Below are positions 38,942 through 50,754 of a stretch of 64,000 nt of DNA, in pieces; position 1 is the first letter of the stretch, and each line of letters begins with the position of its first letter. Where the stretch lies: NCBI GenBank assembly GCA_013397695.1, contig VYZI01000021.1:1290871-1354870 (forward strand). Direction: 5' to 3'. The position numbers were made by a program, and so were the translations under genes. Below the pieces are notes generated by a model that saw only the letters and a program-made list of their open reading frames with translations, did not search any database and was not told the DNA's origin. Origin of the DNA: Centropus unirufus (Eukaryota; Chordata; Aves; Cuculiformes; Centropidae).

Positions 38942-41900
38942 AGGGGAAAGATGCAAACAGATCAGAAAAGGACAAACTGGAATAAAAAACTCCCACTGGG
39001 TAACCTCTTCCTGTGATACAGTTGGCTCTGGCTGTAATGGAAGTACCACAAGTCACAGAGACCAAAAGAAGTAAAAACTTCTGTGTAAGGAAGGGAGAAT
39101 ACTGACACATCTCATCAAAAGGGGAGGCCTATGAGTTCAGACTCATGACCCATTATTGTTGGGTTTCTTTGGCAAGAGAAGTGCACAGTAGCAGCAGTGA
39201 AATAAGATGACACTAGTGAACAGTTGCTCTGGTCAAACAAGAAAATAAAAAATCCTGGAAATACTTCCTGCAGAATGATTCCCCCCCAGTTCTTAGTTTA
39301 CGAGTTTATCCTTACATCAATAACTTTAAATGACTTCTCATGTCATAATACATGTCAGTCCAACTTTTCAAAGGATGCAAACTCAGTTTGCAAGGAGACA
39401 GGCAGGTTTGGAAGATATTTTATTTTATCTTGTTAGGAAATGCTTTGGCAAAAACATATGAGGAAAAAAATGAGTGACAGATAAGGCTGAATGACTACTC
39501 TGCGTCAGCAAAGGGCTAAATTTAGGTTTCTGGACAAGTGAACTTCTTCAACCAGTGGGTAGGCAGAGAGTAGCCTCTGAAAAACTTTAAAAAAAGCTTA
39601 ATACAGTGAGAAAATAGAAAACAAAAGAAAGACCACACTGCTCATAATCAAACCAACATTCATAAGGACTTTAATATAGCCAGTTAGTAAGTTGGAATGT
39701 TTTAAGTGTGAAAATAAGGGGAGGGGGGTGGAAATAAGAGAGAGAAAAGGCAAACCTGTTTTCTCCTATATTAGTGGAGCATATCCTTCAAGCTGATGGT
39801 TTCTCTGAGCCCCAGAAAACAACTTTTATCCTTTGGGGCAGACAGTATTTGCTCTATCTGATAACACAGACTGCAGAGAGAATACCTGGACCTACTGTGA
39901 GATCAGTGAGACTTCACATGAACTGCCTTGAAAGGCAAACTAACAGGAGCAGGCAAATATAAATCCCAGCTCCCTTGTTCAGGTCCCACCTAGCACAAGA
40001 AGTCACGTTATGAGAATCCTCATGGCAGACAACAGAACATGCTCCAGATACTGCCTGTACTTAAAATATTCATATTATTTCTTGAAAATAGACGGATTTT
40101 GAATTTCAACATGTGGGAGGTTTATCACATAATCTACAGCCATCCAGACACCTTCCTTGCAATGCCTCTGGAATTGTATTATATTTTTCCCTTTAGAATA
40201 AACACAGTGAATTCCCTTCATTTTGCAAATTTGAAAGCAGGACATGAAGTAGAAGTCCATGTTCCTGCCCTTAAAAGCAGCAGTGGTTTTGGACATTAAA
40301 AGAATCTGCATAGGTCAGTAAAATTGAAAGCTACTGAAGTCTTCTCAAAAAAGGAAGGATGCCTTTCTGCTCTGTTAAGCATTAATTAATTAAATTCAGT
40401 GAGTTGTATTAAAGTCTCTTCTAGTGAACTTGAGTGGAATTTTGCACAAAATTTCATGGACAAGGATAAACAACTATGCTTGACTTCTCTGGGTATGGTA
40501 ACATCTGACAGAGAAAGGAAGAAAAAAGTATTTCTTTGCCATACTGTTCCTCCCCAAACCTCAGCCAGCGTAGGGGCTCCATTGGTTACGTGCTGTAAAA
40601 ATGCCAGTGCAAAGATTTTGCCCTGTAGAGTTTACAAACAAGAAGAACTACTCTCAAAATCCAACAAGTGACCAGAGCTGTAACGAGCAGGAAGACATGG
40701 GGCATCTAATCCATGTGAGCTGTCCGGGAAAGCCTACCTACCCCTTCCTCTCCTTTACACTTCAGTTTTAAGTGTTTCAGTTTTTCAATCTTTTCAAGCT
40801 CAGTTTTAAAGTTTTTTTCGATACACTTCAAGCTTAAGCTTTGCTGAATCTTACCTGAATCTCAGCACTTTTTTCTTTAAATTTTTTTTCATGTTAGCAT
40901 TTCATTTTAGAAACAACGATCTCTATTTGCAAAACTTTAACCACGTACTCCCAGATGTACAGAAGAAAAGAAGTAATAGCCAAAAAGAGCTTGTGGTTGC
41001 GGGTAGGATAGAATAGCCAAAAAACACATGGAGAATCTGATGAAGTTACAGATAGCATGGAAAACATTTGAATAGATAAGCAGAAGTGCAGAGAAAGCAG
41101 GATGGCTTTCCAGCTGTAAGGGAGGCGGCATCACAGCCTTGCCAGGCTGCAAGGAAAAGGAGGATGTTTTGTTTTTACCCAAGCGTAACAGAATTTACTT
41201 TGTACAAAACCATGGTGAACACTGGGTTGTGTAAGGATTTCAGTTCTTGAAGGGACTAAATAAACTTTGTGATTTCAAGGCTCTGCAGGAACACATCACC
41301 AGGTAAACTATATATGTCCCATAAAATTAGAGAAGTGTTATTTATGTTGGTTATTTGTACCAAAGCGAGCCATAAACACTTTGTTTTCTACTATAACATA
41401 TTAACAAAATAGAACCATAGTTGGGCAACCAGCCTTATAGCCAGTCCTCAGAACTTCACCCTTCAGACAAACAACCCATAAGATGTAAGAGTTCAAAGAA
41501 ACCCAGAGATTTCCAGGGAGCACATATCCACCCTCGTCAGCTGGGCTGCATTGCTTCCCTATATACAGCTGCACTACAAAAATAAAATCAAGCTTCCAAA
41601 ACCACATCACTTCTCATTCAACAAAGCACAGTGTCCTCAAGGGCACTCCCCCACACTCTGGTCTTACAGAATGTTAATTTATGAAGTGCTTAGAAATATC
41701 AGGAGGATTGGGTTTCAGGCCGTACAGCGCTCCTGCTCTAAACCGTACAAGATAAATAAAGACACGGGAAGCAGCAAGTGGGGGGACTGGGGAGAAGACC
41801 AACCAGCTATATACAGATGAATTCCTGCTGGAACCACAAATTTTATGCAAAGAGAACTAAAATAGCAACGTCTTTCACAAGTTTATTGTTCTCCCCTAGT

Positions 41901-42387
41901 GTCAAGAGAATTACCAAGCTGGAATATTCCTCTTTTCTTATAAGTGGTATATGACGTTCCCGGGCTGTATTATTTATCACCAATCTCTTTGCTTTTTTGC
42001 TGTAACACAATTGTCTGAAACAAGGTTTGGGGTTTTTCTTTTTCTTTACCAGTAACAAAAAATCTGAAAATACAAAGAAACAATTACATGAAGGTTGGTT
42101 TTGATCATTTTTATTCCTTATATTTTCTTGTTTGGCGTTATTCCTGGATATCATCCAACAAAGTTCAGATCTGTAATAACTTCATCTCACCCTGTGGTGC
42201 TGGGTGAAACACAGGTTTGTTTACACACTTTGCTGCAAAAGCTTCGCTCATACCGAATGAATTCCAGAACTCAAAGTCCATAAAATGAACAAGCTTTCTA
42301 ATCAATGTATCCATGCCTTCTTAAAATCCATGTGAAAGGAGACTAAACAAGAAAGCCAAGACAAAACCTACAAACACCACAGGCAGA

Positions 42388-42434
42388 ATAATATAATATA
42401 TAATAATATATATTATATATATNTATATATAATA
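42388..42434. repeat. AT microsatellite containing an ambiguous base
   Basis: This is a run of ATA, TAA and TAT units with an N at 42423. The N is the only ambiguous base I noticed in the window and marks an unresolved call, and possibly an uncertain length. Confidence 0.95.
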
Positions 42435-44599
42435 AAACCATAACCCAGTTCTTCAAGTATGTGCATGGAGAAATTTGTATAAAGTAGCTGCATTTGCAAT
42501 GGCTAAATTAAGCTTAAGACAGAACATGAATATACATAATCCTAGCCATCATACTACTAAATGCAGAAAGACTTTCCCTGTAGCTATAGTTATGTGTATG
42601 CTTTTCTATATCTGGTCAGAAATAGGAGGTTGGGAAATTAGGGGAAGTAACTCATCCCAAGTTTATGTTGCAGATGCATAGGAATGTGATACCACCAGCA
42701 AGAGCCATAGACCATGGAAAGGAGAGGAGGTGAGGAAACAAGAAACCACACTTCAAACAGATGGTAGCAAACATTTACCAGCATACTGCATCATTGTGTA
42801 TCACAGCTGAGTTAAACAAAAAAACAAAAACCCCAGATCTTTGTGTACAATCACCTGAATTTATGTAACTTGCTGAAAGTTATGTTTTGTCACTAAATTG
42901 ATTCCTTAAAACAAAAATATATCCCTCATGAAGTATTCCCACAGGTGATTCTGCTTCCCAGCTGCATTCCATCTGCAAACAAAACCATATGCTGCCATTC
43001 AATTACAAATGTACAGGAGTTTCTTTTGGCTGCAAGGGATGTAAAGGAGGTGAAAGGCATTTTGCGTTGGCCTGGCTCTACTGTCGTTCCCCTCCAGAGG
43101 AATGGAGACAGACCCACAAGCCACCCTTGGGAAAAACAGATGCAAGAAGATCGCTTTCAAAACAAGTAAAAGAAAAGGAACTTTGCGACTCTCCTTTCCC
43201 CCTAGAAAAAAAAACATTAAATCCCATCTTTTATTCTTTTAACGGTGTTGTAAACTTCAATACCATGGCCTCCACATACAACAACTAGGCAAACAGAAGT
43301 CAAGGAGTTACTACAGCTGAACAACTCGCAGGTTATGCCACAGTAGAGAGACTGGCAGTCTAGCTGCAACACAAGCTAGCAGAGCATCACTGAGTTAATT
43401 GACTGATGATTTAATAAAATGCTTTGGATACAGATTAACTCACTTTGTTTAATGTAGCTCAGCTTCCTGGCAGCAGGAACCAGCCCAGGGGCTGCACCCA
43501 CTGCTGCTCCACTCTCATCCATGCTCCAGCCGACCCCTAGGCCATGTCACTTCCCTTCCCCAAATTTATCCTATTATCCTTCCCAAAATAATGAAGCTTA
43601 TCACAAAACTAAGGTGTAGGCAAGCATATACACACATGCATAAAAAAAATCAGCTCAAGGTTTTTCTAGCTGCACTTAAGTCCCTTACCCAGCTTTACCA
43701 GTCTCACCTTACTCCAGAGATGTAAACCTAGCCAAAACCCCTTAGTATCAAGACCAAGTCTCTCCTTTTGCACCCTTTGAATCTCAAACCTGTTAAAAAA
43801 ATCATTTAATGGACTATTTAATTCCTACTCAAGCCTGGAAAGAGATGAAGCAGTGTAAGGTTGATAAAAGCAGTGCGGTTCCCGACGCCTAGCAGAGGAG
43901 GGTAACAATCTTTCTCAAAAGTGCACATCTGGTTTCCCTGCTCCCATCTCTTCACCCATTAGTAGATATATAAAAAAAAAAAATACAAAGAAAAAAACAC
44001 CCCACAAAACGCAAAGCACAGTGGAAATCACTCTACAGTCCACTTGCTCAATTTCAAATGAAGAAAGATAGCATAAAAAGTTGGAAAAACAGAGAGCAAA
44101 AGGATTATTAGCTAGCTCTAATGACACAAACTGATCTCATCCTCTTGTCATAAGCCTCTTTCCTGTGTCCGGAAACTATTTGTGCAACATAAAGACCAGC
44201 CTTTTGTAAATGTCCAAGGGTCATCAACACAGAGTGATTAATTTCCCATTTTACAACACACCCATACTGTCAAACTAATTCACTTGTAATAAGATATAAT
44301 CCTGCCCTCACGTGTCCATTTTTCCCTTTAAAATATTTCTAATGGCAAACTATTCAAGACACCAGTTTGTAAAATCCAACCAATGTTTCCAAAGGAGCTG
44401 TCGTGCTGCTATAATAAAACAAAAATCACAGACCACATCTTCAGTACAAGTAGCTGCATCCTAATAAAGTTAAGAACTAACAGTCAACTTGAATTAAGTA
44501 CAGCATGTACGCAAAAGCACATGTGTGTTTATACTCAAACTGAGTCCTCCAACAGGTTCTGGGGCAGCTGTTTCACGTAAGCATGAGACATCTCTCTCA

Positions 44600-45540
44600 G
44601 GCTCAAATATTAACTTACAGAAATGCTTAGCAGACATTGTAGATGCCTCTTCAAATGAGTAAAATCCTGTTTATGCCTTCCAAATCAAGTTTGGAGTCCT
44701 GGATCTAATGAATTCTTCAAAGGAACTTTGAGCTGCTGCTTGGTTGTGGAAAACCTCCTGCAGGAAGTTGTCAAGATGCTTCAAAATGCGGTAATCTTTG
44801 GGAGAGAGGTCTGGTAGGCAAGCTGGGTGAGGTAGAGTTCTGTAGCCCAGTTCATGCAAAGTCACATGTGGTCAGGCTCTTATGGAGTAGAAATGGTCCT
44901 TTTCAATTGGCCAATGTTGGACAAAAATGCTGCGGTTCTTTGTGCGTTTTGTCGATTTCATAGAATCACAGAATGGTTCCTGTCAGAAAAGTCAGGACTT
45001 TTAAAGGTCATGCAGTCCAACCTCCTTGCAGTAAGCAGGGACACCTTCCACTAGAGCAGGTTGCTCAAAGCCCCATCCAGCCTGACGTTGAATGCTCCCC
45101 AGGATGGGGCATTCCTGGCAATCCTTACCAGGTATGACAGTTTCACCAGGACTCAAGAAGTTGTGTTAGATGATTCCACTTGCCAACCACCAAAAAGTGA
45201 CCATAACCATCGTTTGATGCAGCTTCAGTTTGCAGAAATGTTTTCATGCTTCACCTCAACGAAGCCACTGCATGGAATGCACTGGTTATTGTATAGAATC
45301 TATTTCCCATCACATGTCACAATGCGATCAAGAAATAAATTGGTTTTGTCACTCAAAGAAGCACAAAACAGACTCCTTAAGGACAATTTGTTTTCTTTAG
45401 GCTCATGCAGCACCTATTTGCTGAGCTTTTGGGACTTTCCAACTTGATGTAAATGTCAAACAACTGTTGAGTGGTCAACAGAACGGAGGCAGTGTGCTTG
45501 AGTCACCATTTTCATACAGTAACATAATACTGCATGATAG
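44600..45540 (-). mobile_element. Degraded Tc1/mariner (mariner-type) DNA transposon
   Basis: On the minus strand, stretches of a mariner transposase are readable through stops and frameshifts. Around 45450 is an HSTVV-like stretch. At about 45320-45300 is IVTCDGK, corresponding to the IVTCDEKW motif with the first catalytic Asp (codon 45309-45311). Around 45200 is KLHQTMVMVTFWW, then N-F-L-S-P-G-E-T at about 45160-45130. After an inserted CR1 come KGPFLLH, ELGYRTLPHP and PDLSPKDYRILKHLDNFLQ. The third catalytic Asp (D-Y, codon 44794-44796) is kept. The second, expected right after LLH, is replaced by Lys (codon 44879-44881). Stops are present, so the copy is dead. The 5' part of the transposase was not found. 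It abuts a second CR1 at 45562. I could not place the terminal inverted repeats, so the outer limits are approximate. Confidence 0.88.
44957..45112 (-). mobile_element. 5'-truncated CR1 LINE inserted within the mariner copy
   Basis: Reading plus to minus, the element starts with the reverse complement of the CR1 3' tail (CATAGAATCACAGAATGG) and continues with the conserved CR1 3'-UTR order: the stretch GCAGTCCAACCTCC, then CACTAGAGCAGGTTGCTCAA, AGCCCCATCCAGCCTGAC and GGATGGGGCATTCC. Only about 155 bp is present, the usual 5'-truncated form. CR1 is the dominant bird non-LTR retrotransposon. It splits the mariner transposase frame between the N-P-G-E-T region and the following I-D-K-T-H region with little or no loss. 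The 5' limit is uncertain by about 20 bp. Confidence 0.9.
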
Positions 45541-45561
45541 GATTAATTGTGTTCATGTTAC

Positions 45562-46224
45562 AGCATCACAGAATGGTTTGAGTTGAAAGGGGCCTTAAAG
45601 ATCATCAAGCTCCAAGCCCCCTGCTATGGGCAGAGATACCTCCCACTGGATCAGGTTGCTCATAGTCTCATCCAGCCTGGCCTGGTACGCTTCCACAGAT
45701 GTGGCATCTACAACTGCTCTGGACCTCCTGGGCCCATGCCTTACTACCCTGCTCATGAAGAATTTCTTCCTAATGTCGAGGCTAAAACTATCCCCCCCCC
45801 CCCGCCCCCAACGCCCGCTGCCAATTTACAGCCAGTCCCTCTCATCCTATCACTACATGCCCTTGTAAAAAGTCCCTCCACAGCTTTCGTGTAGGCCTCC
45901 TTTAAGTACTGGAAGGCTGCTATGAGTTCTCCCAGAGCCTCCTCTTCTCCAGGCTGAACAAACCCAGTTCTCTCAGCCTATGGGAGGTATTCCAGCCCTC
46001 TGGTCACCTTCATGGCCTCCTCTAGACTTGCTCTAACAGATCCATGTCCTTCCTGTGCTGAGGGCTCCAGAGGTGAACATGGAACTCCACGTGAAGTCTC
46101 ACATGACCATTGTAGAGAGGCAGAATTGCCTCCCTTAACCTGCTGGTCACACATTTAATGCAGCACAGAGTACAGTTGGGCTTTCTGGGCTGCAAGCACA
46201 TATTGCTGGCTCATATGGTGAAAA
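45562..46224 (-). mobile_element. CR1 LINE 3' end, about 660 bp
   Basis: The plus-strand text runs from CATCACAGAATGGTTTGAG through CACTGGATCAGGTTGCTCAT, AAGAATTTCTTCCTAATGTC, TATCACTACATGCCCTTGTA and TCTTCTCCAGGCTGAACAAA to CTGCTGGTCACAC. This is the reverse complement of the avian CR1 3' region in its usual order, so the element points to the minus strand. It is 5'-truncated near 46224. A C12-G-C5 run (45792-45809) replaces a normally mixed C-rich spot and may be a mutation or an assembly problem. The open frames across it are antisense shadows with no protein function. Confidence 0.93.
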
Positions 46225-48490
46225 ACATTCTCCTCTAACAAATAATTTAGGCAGCCACAGAATATGCTCATATTACTGGGGCATCCCTTCTCTGGCATGA
46301 CAGTCTCAAAAAGGCACATCATTCATCTAGCAAGTGCAATGATGGAGTAACTTGGCACCGCATCCCTAGACATGCAGCTCTGTTCCCGGGACGCAGGATT
46401 ACATTACACAGCTAGGGAATGCTCGACAAAAAGTAAAACTCCAAATATTAGAGAGTATCACATCCCTAAAACAGACATGAGAGAGCACTCGTTCAAATCT
46501 GCTTTCTAAATTAATGTATCAAATAATAAAAATCAAAATCAGCAGTTTCTACCCAATTTCACTACCCCACCTTCTGAGCCTGAGCTTTTCTGCAGCCAGC
46601 TCACGCTCAAAAAAAAAGCAAACTGCGCACAGACACCCCACTTTGCACCTGAAATCATTTATTTCAACTGCCTTTACAAAGTGGCCTTTCAGACTGGTCG
46701 CTCAGGAATCACATGGGTTAAGTGCCCACAGGTCCCAGGCTCTCCAGTAAATCATTTATTACCCCAGCTTGGGAACAAGCAGCTATGCAGAAGCGAAAGC
46801 CCACGCTGTGCAGCTGTTCGCCAGCCAGGCAACCCTCTGCAATTACATTATAATGCAGAATTAAGCTTGGGGAGTGGAAATGCATCCCTTTATTACTGGG
46901 GTTTGGTTTACTGTTGTTTGGGGTTCTTGTTTTCCCCAAGTTATGCTGCTATTTTAACTGTTACAGAGCTCATTAATATGAAGTTCATTAAGCCATAACA
47001 ATGGGACGAATGAAATAAAAGATTATCATTAAGCACAATTATGGAAATACTTGACCAGCAGGCAGAGATAGGAAAGGGTATAAGAATGCTCCTCCTAAAC
47101 TCCAGTTCAGCCTTTTTTTTTTCCAGATCCTTCCAAAGAGGCACACCCAGAAGTCAGATATGATGCAGAGGCTGCTTTCAGGAGGTCAGGTAAGAAGTTC
47201 TCACTGCCTCTACCAAGGATCCGCAGAGATTCCTCTGCTACTGCCGTGCAAGGAAGGAGTCATCCCCTTGGTCATCCCACTCCCAGGAAGGTTCTGGCAT
47301 ATCACAACCCCATATATCCTACTAACAAGCCGTGATCTTCATGCCAAACCCGGACACCAGCTCCCAGCCAGCCCCTTACTCATTGCTGAAAAAGCAGGTT
47401 TCATTCATAATTTTTCCGAAGACTTCACTTCTTTCCCAAGCTCTCAAAATAGGTATCATTCTTCTGCCCCACCCCATTGAAAAAAGGAAACCCAAATAAT
47501 TACAATACTTGTCTCTCTACAGTAACAGCAGTTTGTGATTAATCCACACAGCTGTTGCTGCAGCTCAGTAACGCCAAATGATTTGGACCCGGTCTTCTCA
47601 GGCAACACCATGGAAAATATGAGGCATTGCAGAAGCTAAACAGGTTAGAGACAGCAGGAGGAGAAGTCAAGCATCTTGTGATGGTTTTCCTTCCTCTCTC
47701 CCTCCACAGAGCTCAGACATGACAAGGACCCATGACCAAGCAAGACTCTCACAGTTTCTTAGCTTCAGGCTAACAGTTTTTGCAAATTCAAGTATTTTTG
47801 GAGAGAATGGGTGTAACTCCATGACTCAGAACAACAACTGTCAGTATTGCAATTACCATAAATTCACTTTCAGGTCAGATCCATCCCCTGATCTGGTTCA
47901 TCACACTGAGAAGATGGCGTTAACAGGAAAACAAACCCAGAAGCTTCAACACCATGACCACTACAGGACAGACAGATGGCCATTGTGCAAACAGGGAAGC
48001 ACATCAGAGCAGTAGCTGGCAGGATCTGAGTCCTGTGGACCTTAGCTCTGATCCTGACTGGTTTCCAAAGAAAGCCTCTGGCTGTAACTACGTGCCTGAC
48101 CCAGGGACCTGAAAGTTCTATCTAAAAACAATAAAGAAAAACAGCTGATGGTCTAAACATTAAGTGCTATTTTACACCATAGGTCCTCTCCTACTGTCAA
48201 GCTGATAAGCTGGGCAAACCCATTCCCCCAAACTCATCATCTCAACCCTTTCATGTAGCTGAAAGGGCTACCAAAAAATTTAGCCTTACTTTAACTGCAT
48301 GAAGCAGTACAGGTGACTCCAAGATGTCCTTCAGGTCGTTTCCGCACCAAGCAGGGAGGAGCAGGGCAGGTCACAACACTCAGCTCCTGGAAGAGAGGGA
48401 AAAAAAGAGTCATGAGGTGCAAGGGTCATCCTGGCTGCTGGGTGTGCTGACATTCAAACCAACATCACACCACCTTGACTGAGGGGCCAT

Positions 48491-48523
48491 TGGAAACCAT
48501 CCATATGGAAACCATCCATATGG
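48491..48523. repeat. Tandem duplication, 15-bp unit
   Basis: TGGAAACCATCCATA occurs twice in perfect tandem (48491-48505 and 48506-48520), followed by TGG. The perfect identity suggests a recent slippage event. Confidence 0.95.
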
Positions 48524-49640
48524 GAGGAATGCTTTGCCTCCAGTGGTGGTCCCATGCAGTGACCCACCCCAGGCTTGGATGAGCACACGGTGACCATGTA
48601 AAGGAAAGGGCTATATACAGACCCATAAGGGCATCCAGCACCATCTAAGAATAATTGTACTACAGAGTGGTATTTGCTACTGTCCTGCTATTTGGTTTAC
48701 CTCCAAAGTTGCCTGTCTGCCATCCATCACTGTATCCCAAATCCCTAAGCTGGCCTTAAGTCCTTTACACCCATCTTAAACACTACCCCTGAAGGACAGA
48801 CTCCATCAAACTATTTGTAAACCCCTTCACAGAAGGCATTTAAGAAGGAACAAAAAAAAGTACCAAAAGTAGATGATGGCACGTTATGACCAGCAGATGA
48901 AGCCCAAATCTACCAACAAGTCTGCCAAACTCTTCTGGGTCGCCTGCACTTTTCCACGGACTGATTACCTTCTCTGGGGCAAAATCTACTCAGTAGATTC
49001 ATGCACAGGGATAAATCTAGTATATTGAGCACATCTGAAAGAGTAGTTAAAGTGGATTAAATGTCAAAAGGAGAAAAAACTTGGGTTGGGCTTGAGCTTA
49101 TTAAATGTGTGGGAGACTTTATTAGCTAAATCAAAGTTAAGGATACCTTAGGCCATCATTTGGTTACCACACCAGGAAACGTTGTGGCTATGCACACATC
49201 ATTGAATGCAAGTGCGACAGACCAACTGCCTCCTCCTGTTTTACCAGATAGGAGGAGACTGCCCCTGCGCTCTCCCGGTTGGGAAAGTATCTGTAATCAG
49301 AGAATCTCACAGCCTGAGCCAACCTGCTGAGTTCACAGTGCAATTAGAAGCACAGAAGTAACAATGGCAAAACTAGTCACTGGCTGAGATATCAATTGTA
49401 TTGTGTGAATTGGCTGGGGATGTACAACACTGGCAGATAATGCACTGCACAACAAATCTCATTCATCTACACACGAACAGCATTAGCTGAACACCTCAAT
49501 GTCAGTTCTACACAATGTTTTCTGAAGATTTATTGCCAAAAGTCTCTTATCTGTTCTGCTGGTGGGTTCCCACTACAGAACAGGGAGAGTATTTTGCAAG
49601 GCACTACATGGTAGTGCATGCTGAAAAGCATTTTACTACA

Positions 49641-49659
49641 TATATATATATATATATAT
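49641..49659. repeat. (TA)9 microsatellite
   Basis: A perfect alternating TA run lies between CTACA and TGTTTAAAC. Confidence 0.95.
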
Positions 49660-50754
49660 GTTTAAACATAGACCAAGTTGACAGAAAGGAAAAACCTTGT
49701 CCTCTTGTTCCCTTAAAATATCAGGATTGTGTATTAATTTCTCCACTGTGGTGTCACACACATTTGAATTATATTCCCATGGCAAATTACTGGACCTGGA
49801 AGAGGAATTATCTGAACTCTTAAATCCCAGTCAAGAGCATACGAACCCTCTTTGGATTCATTAAGCAGTCACAAACAAATAGACTGGAACTTCTCTCTGG
49901 CATTTCTATAGCATTACTTTCAGGAATACATTTGAAAAGATGGTTACTGTTTGACAAAGCAACAATTAACCACATTAAGCAAGCAACGTCAACGCAAGTC
50001 TCCTACCAGCCATCCTGCATTCATCTCCAAGTAATAGTTTTCTCTGAGGCACATCCTGCAACAACACAGTGGTTTCATTCATTCGTGAGACTCTGATAAC
50101 TTGGCTTTAAACACTGTGCTTGTAATTATTTGGCAGAGGAAGCACGGTTTACTAATGCTCATTCAAACTGACAAGCAATATGGGTATGGCTAACACCGGT
50201 AAAGTAGATAGCGAGTATGCTGTGAATCACTGCAGCTTTTTCATCATATCCACTAAGGAATGAGGGTGTGAGTAGAGAGGTACATGCAAAGCTCATTTGG
50301 ATGCCCATGACTCGTAAAGTATTAGTAAGCAGAGCAAATCAACTGGCCTAGCCATAAAAAAGTAAAAATACAGATCATAAAAATCTCCCACTGGGTTTTT
50401 TTTGTTTGTTTATTTCCTTATTCTGTCGAATTTTTTTTAGATTGCTAGTGGAAGTAGCAAAGAATATTAAAAAAAACTTAGATATCTATTTTTGTTCTGT
50501 ATGTAAAGAGTCTGCACGGTTAGTAGGGATGTCCACATCAAGGAATGAATTCCCTGAAGGTTCCTGCTTTCTGTGGAACTGCTATGGGATAACTCCCACA
50601 TGCCTAAGCACACCCATTTCAGAAGAAAGATTTCCCCATATTGTTTTTTTCCTACTCCACCTTTACTGGGAAGTAATTTCCAAGTGTAGATAAACAAAGA
50701 GGGTTTTAAAAATTATTTTTCATAGATGAGCTCATATTGCTTTACAAAGAAAAA

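Noticed and set aside
45547..45894. 115-codon plus-strand frame
   Set aside because: It is antisense to the CR1 3' region and is a repeat shadow.
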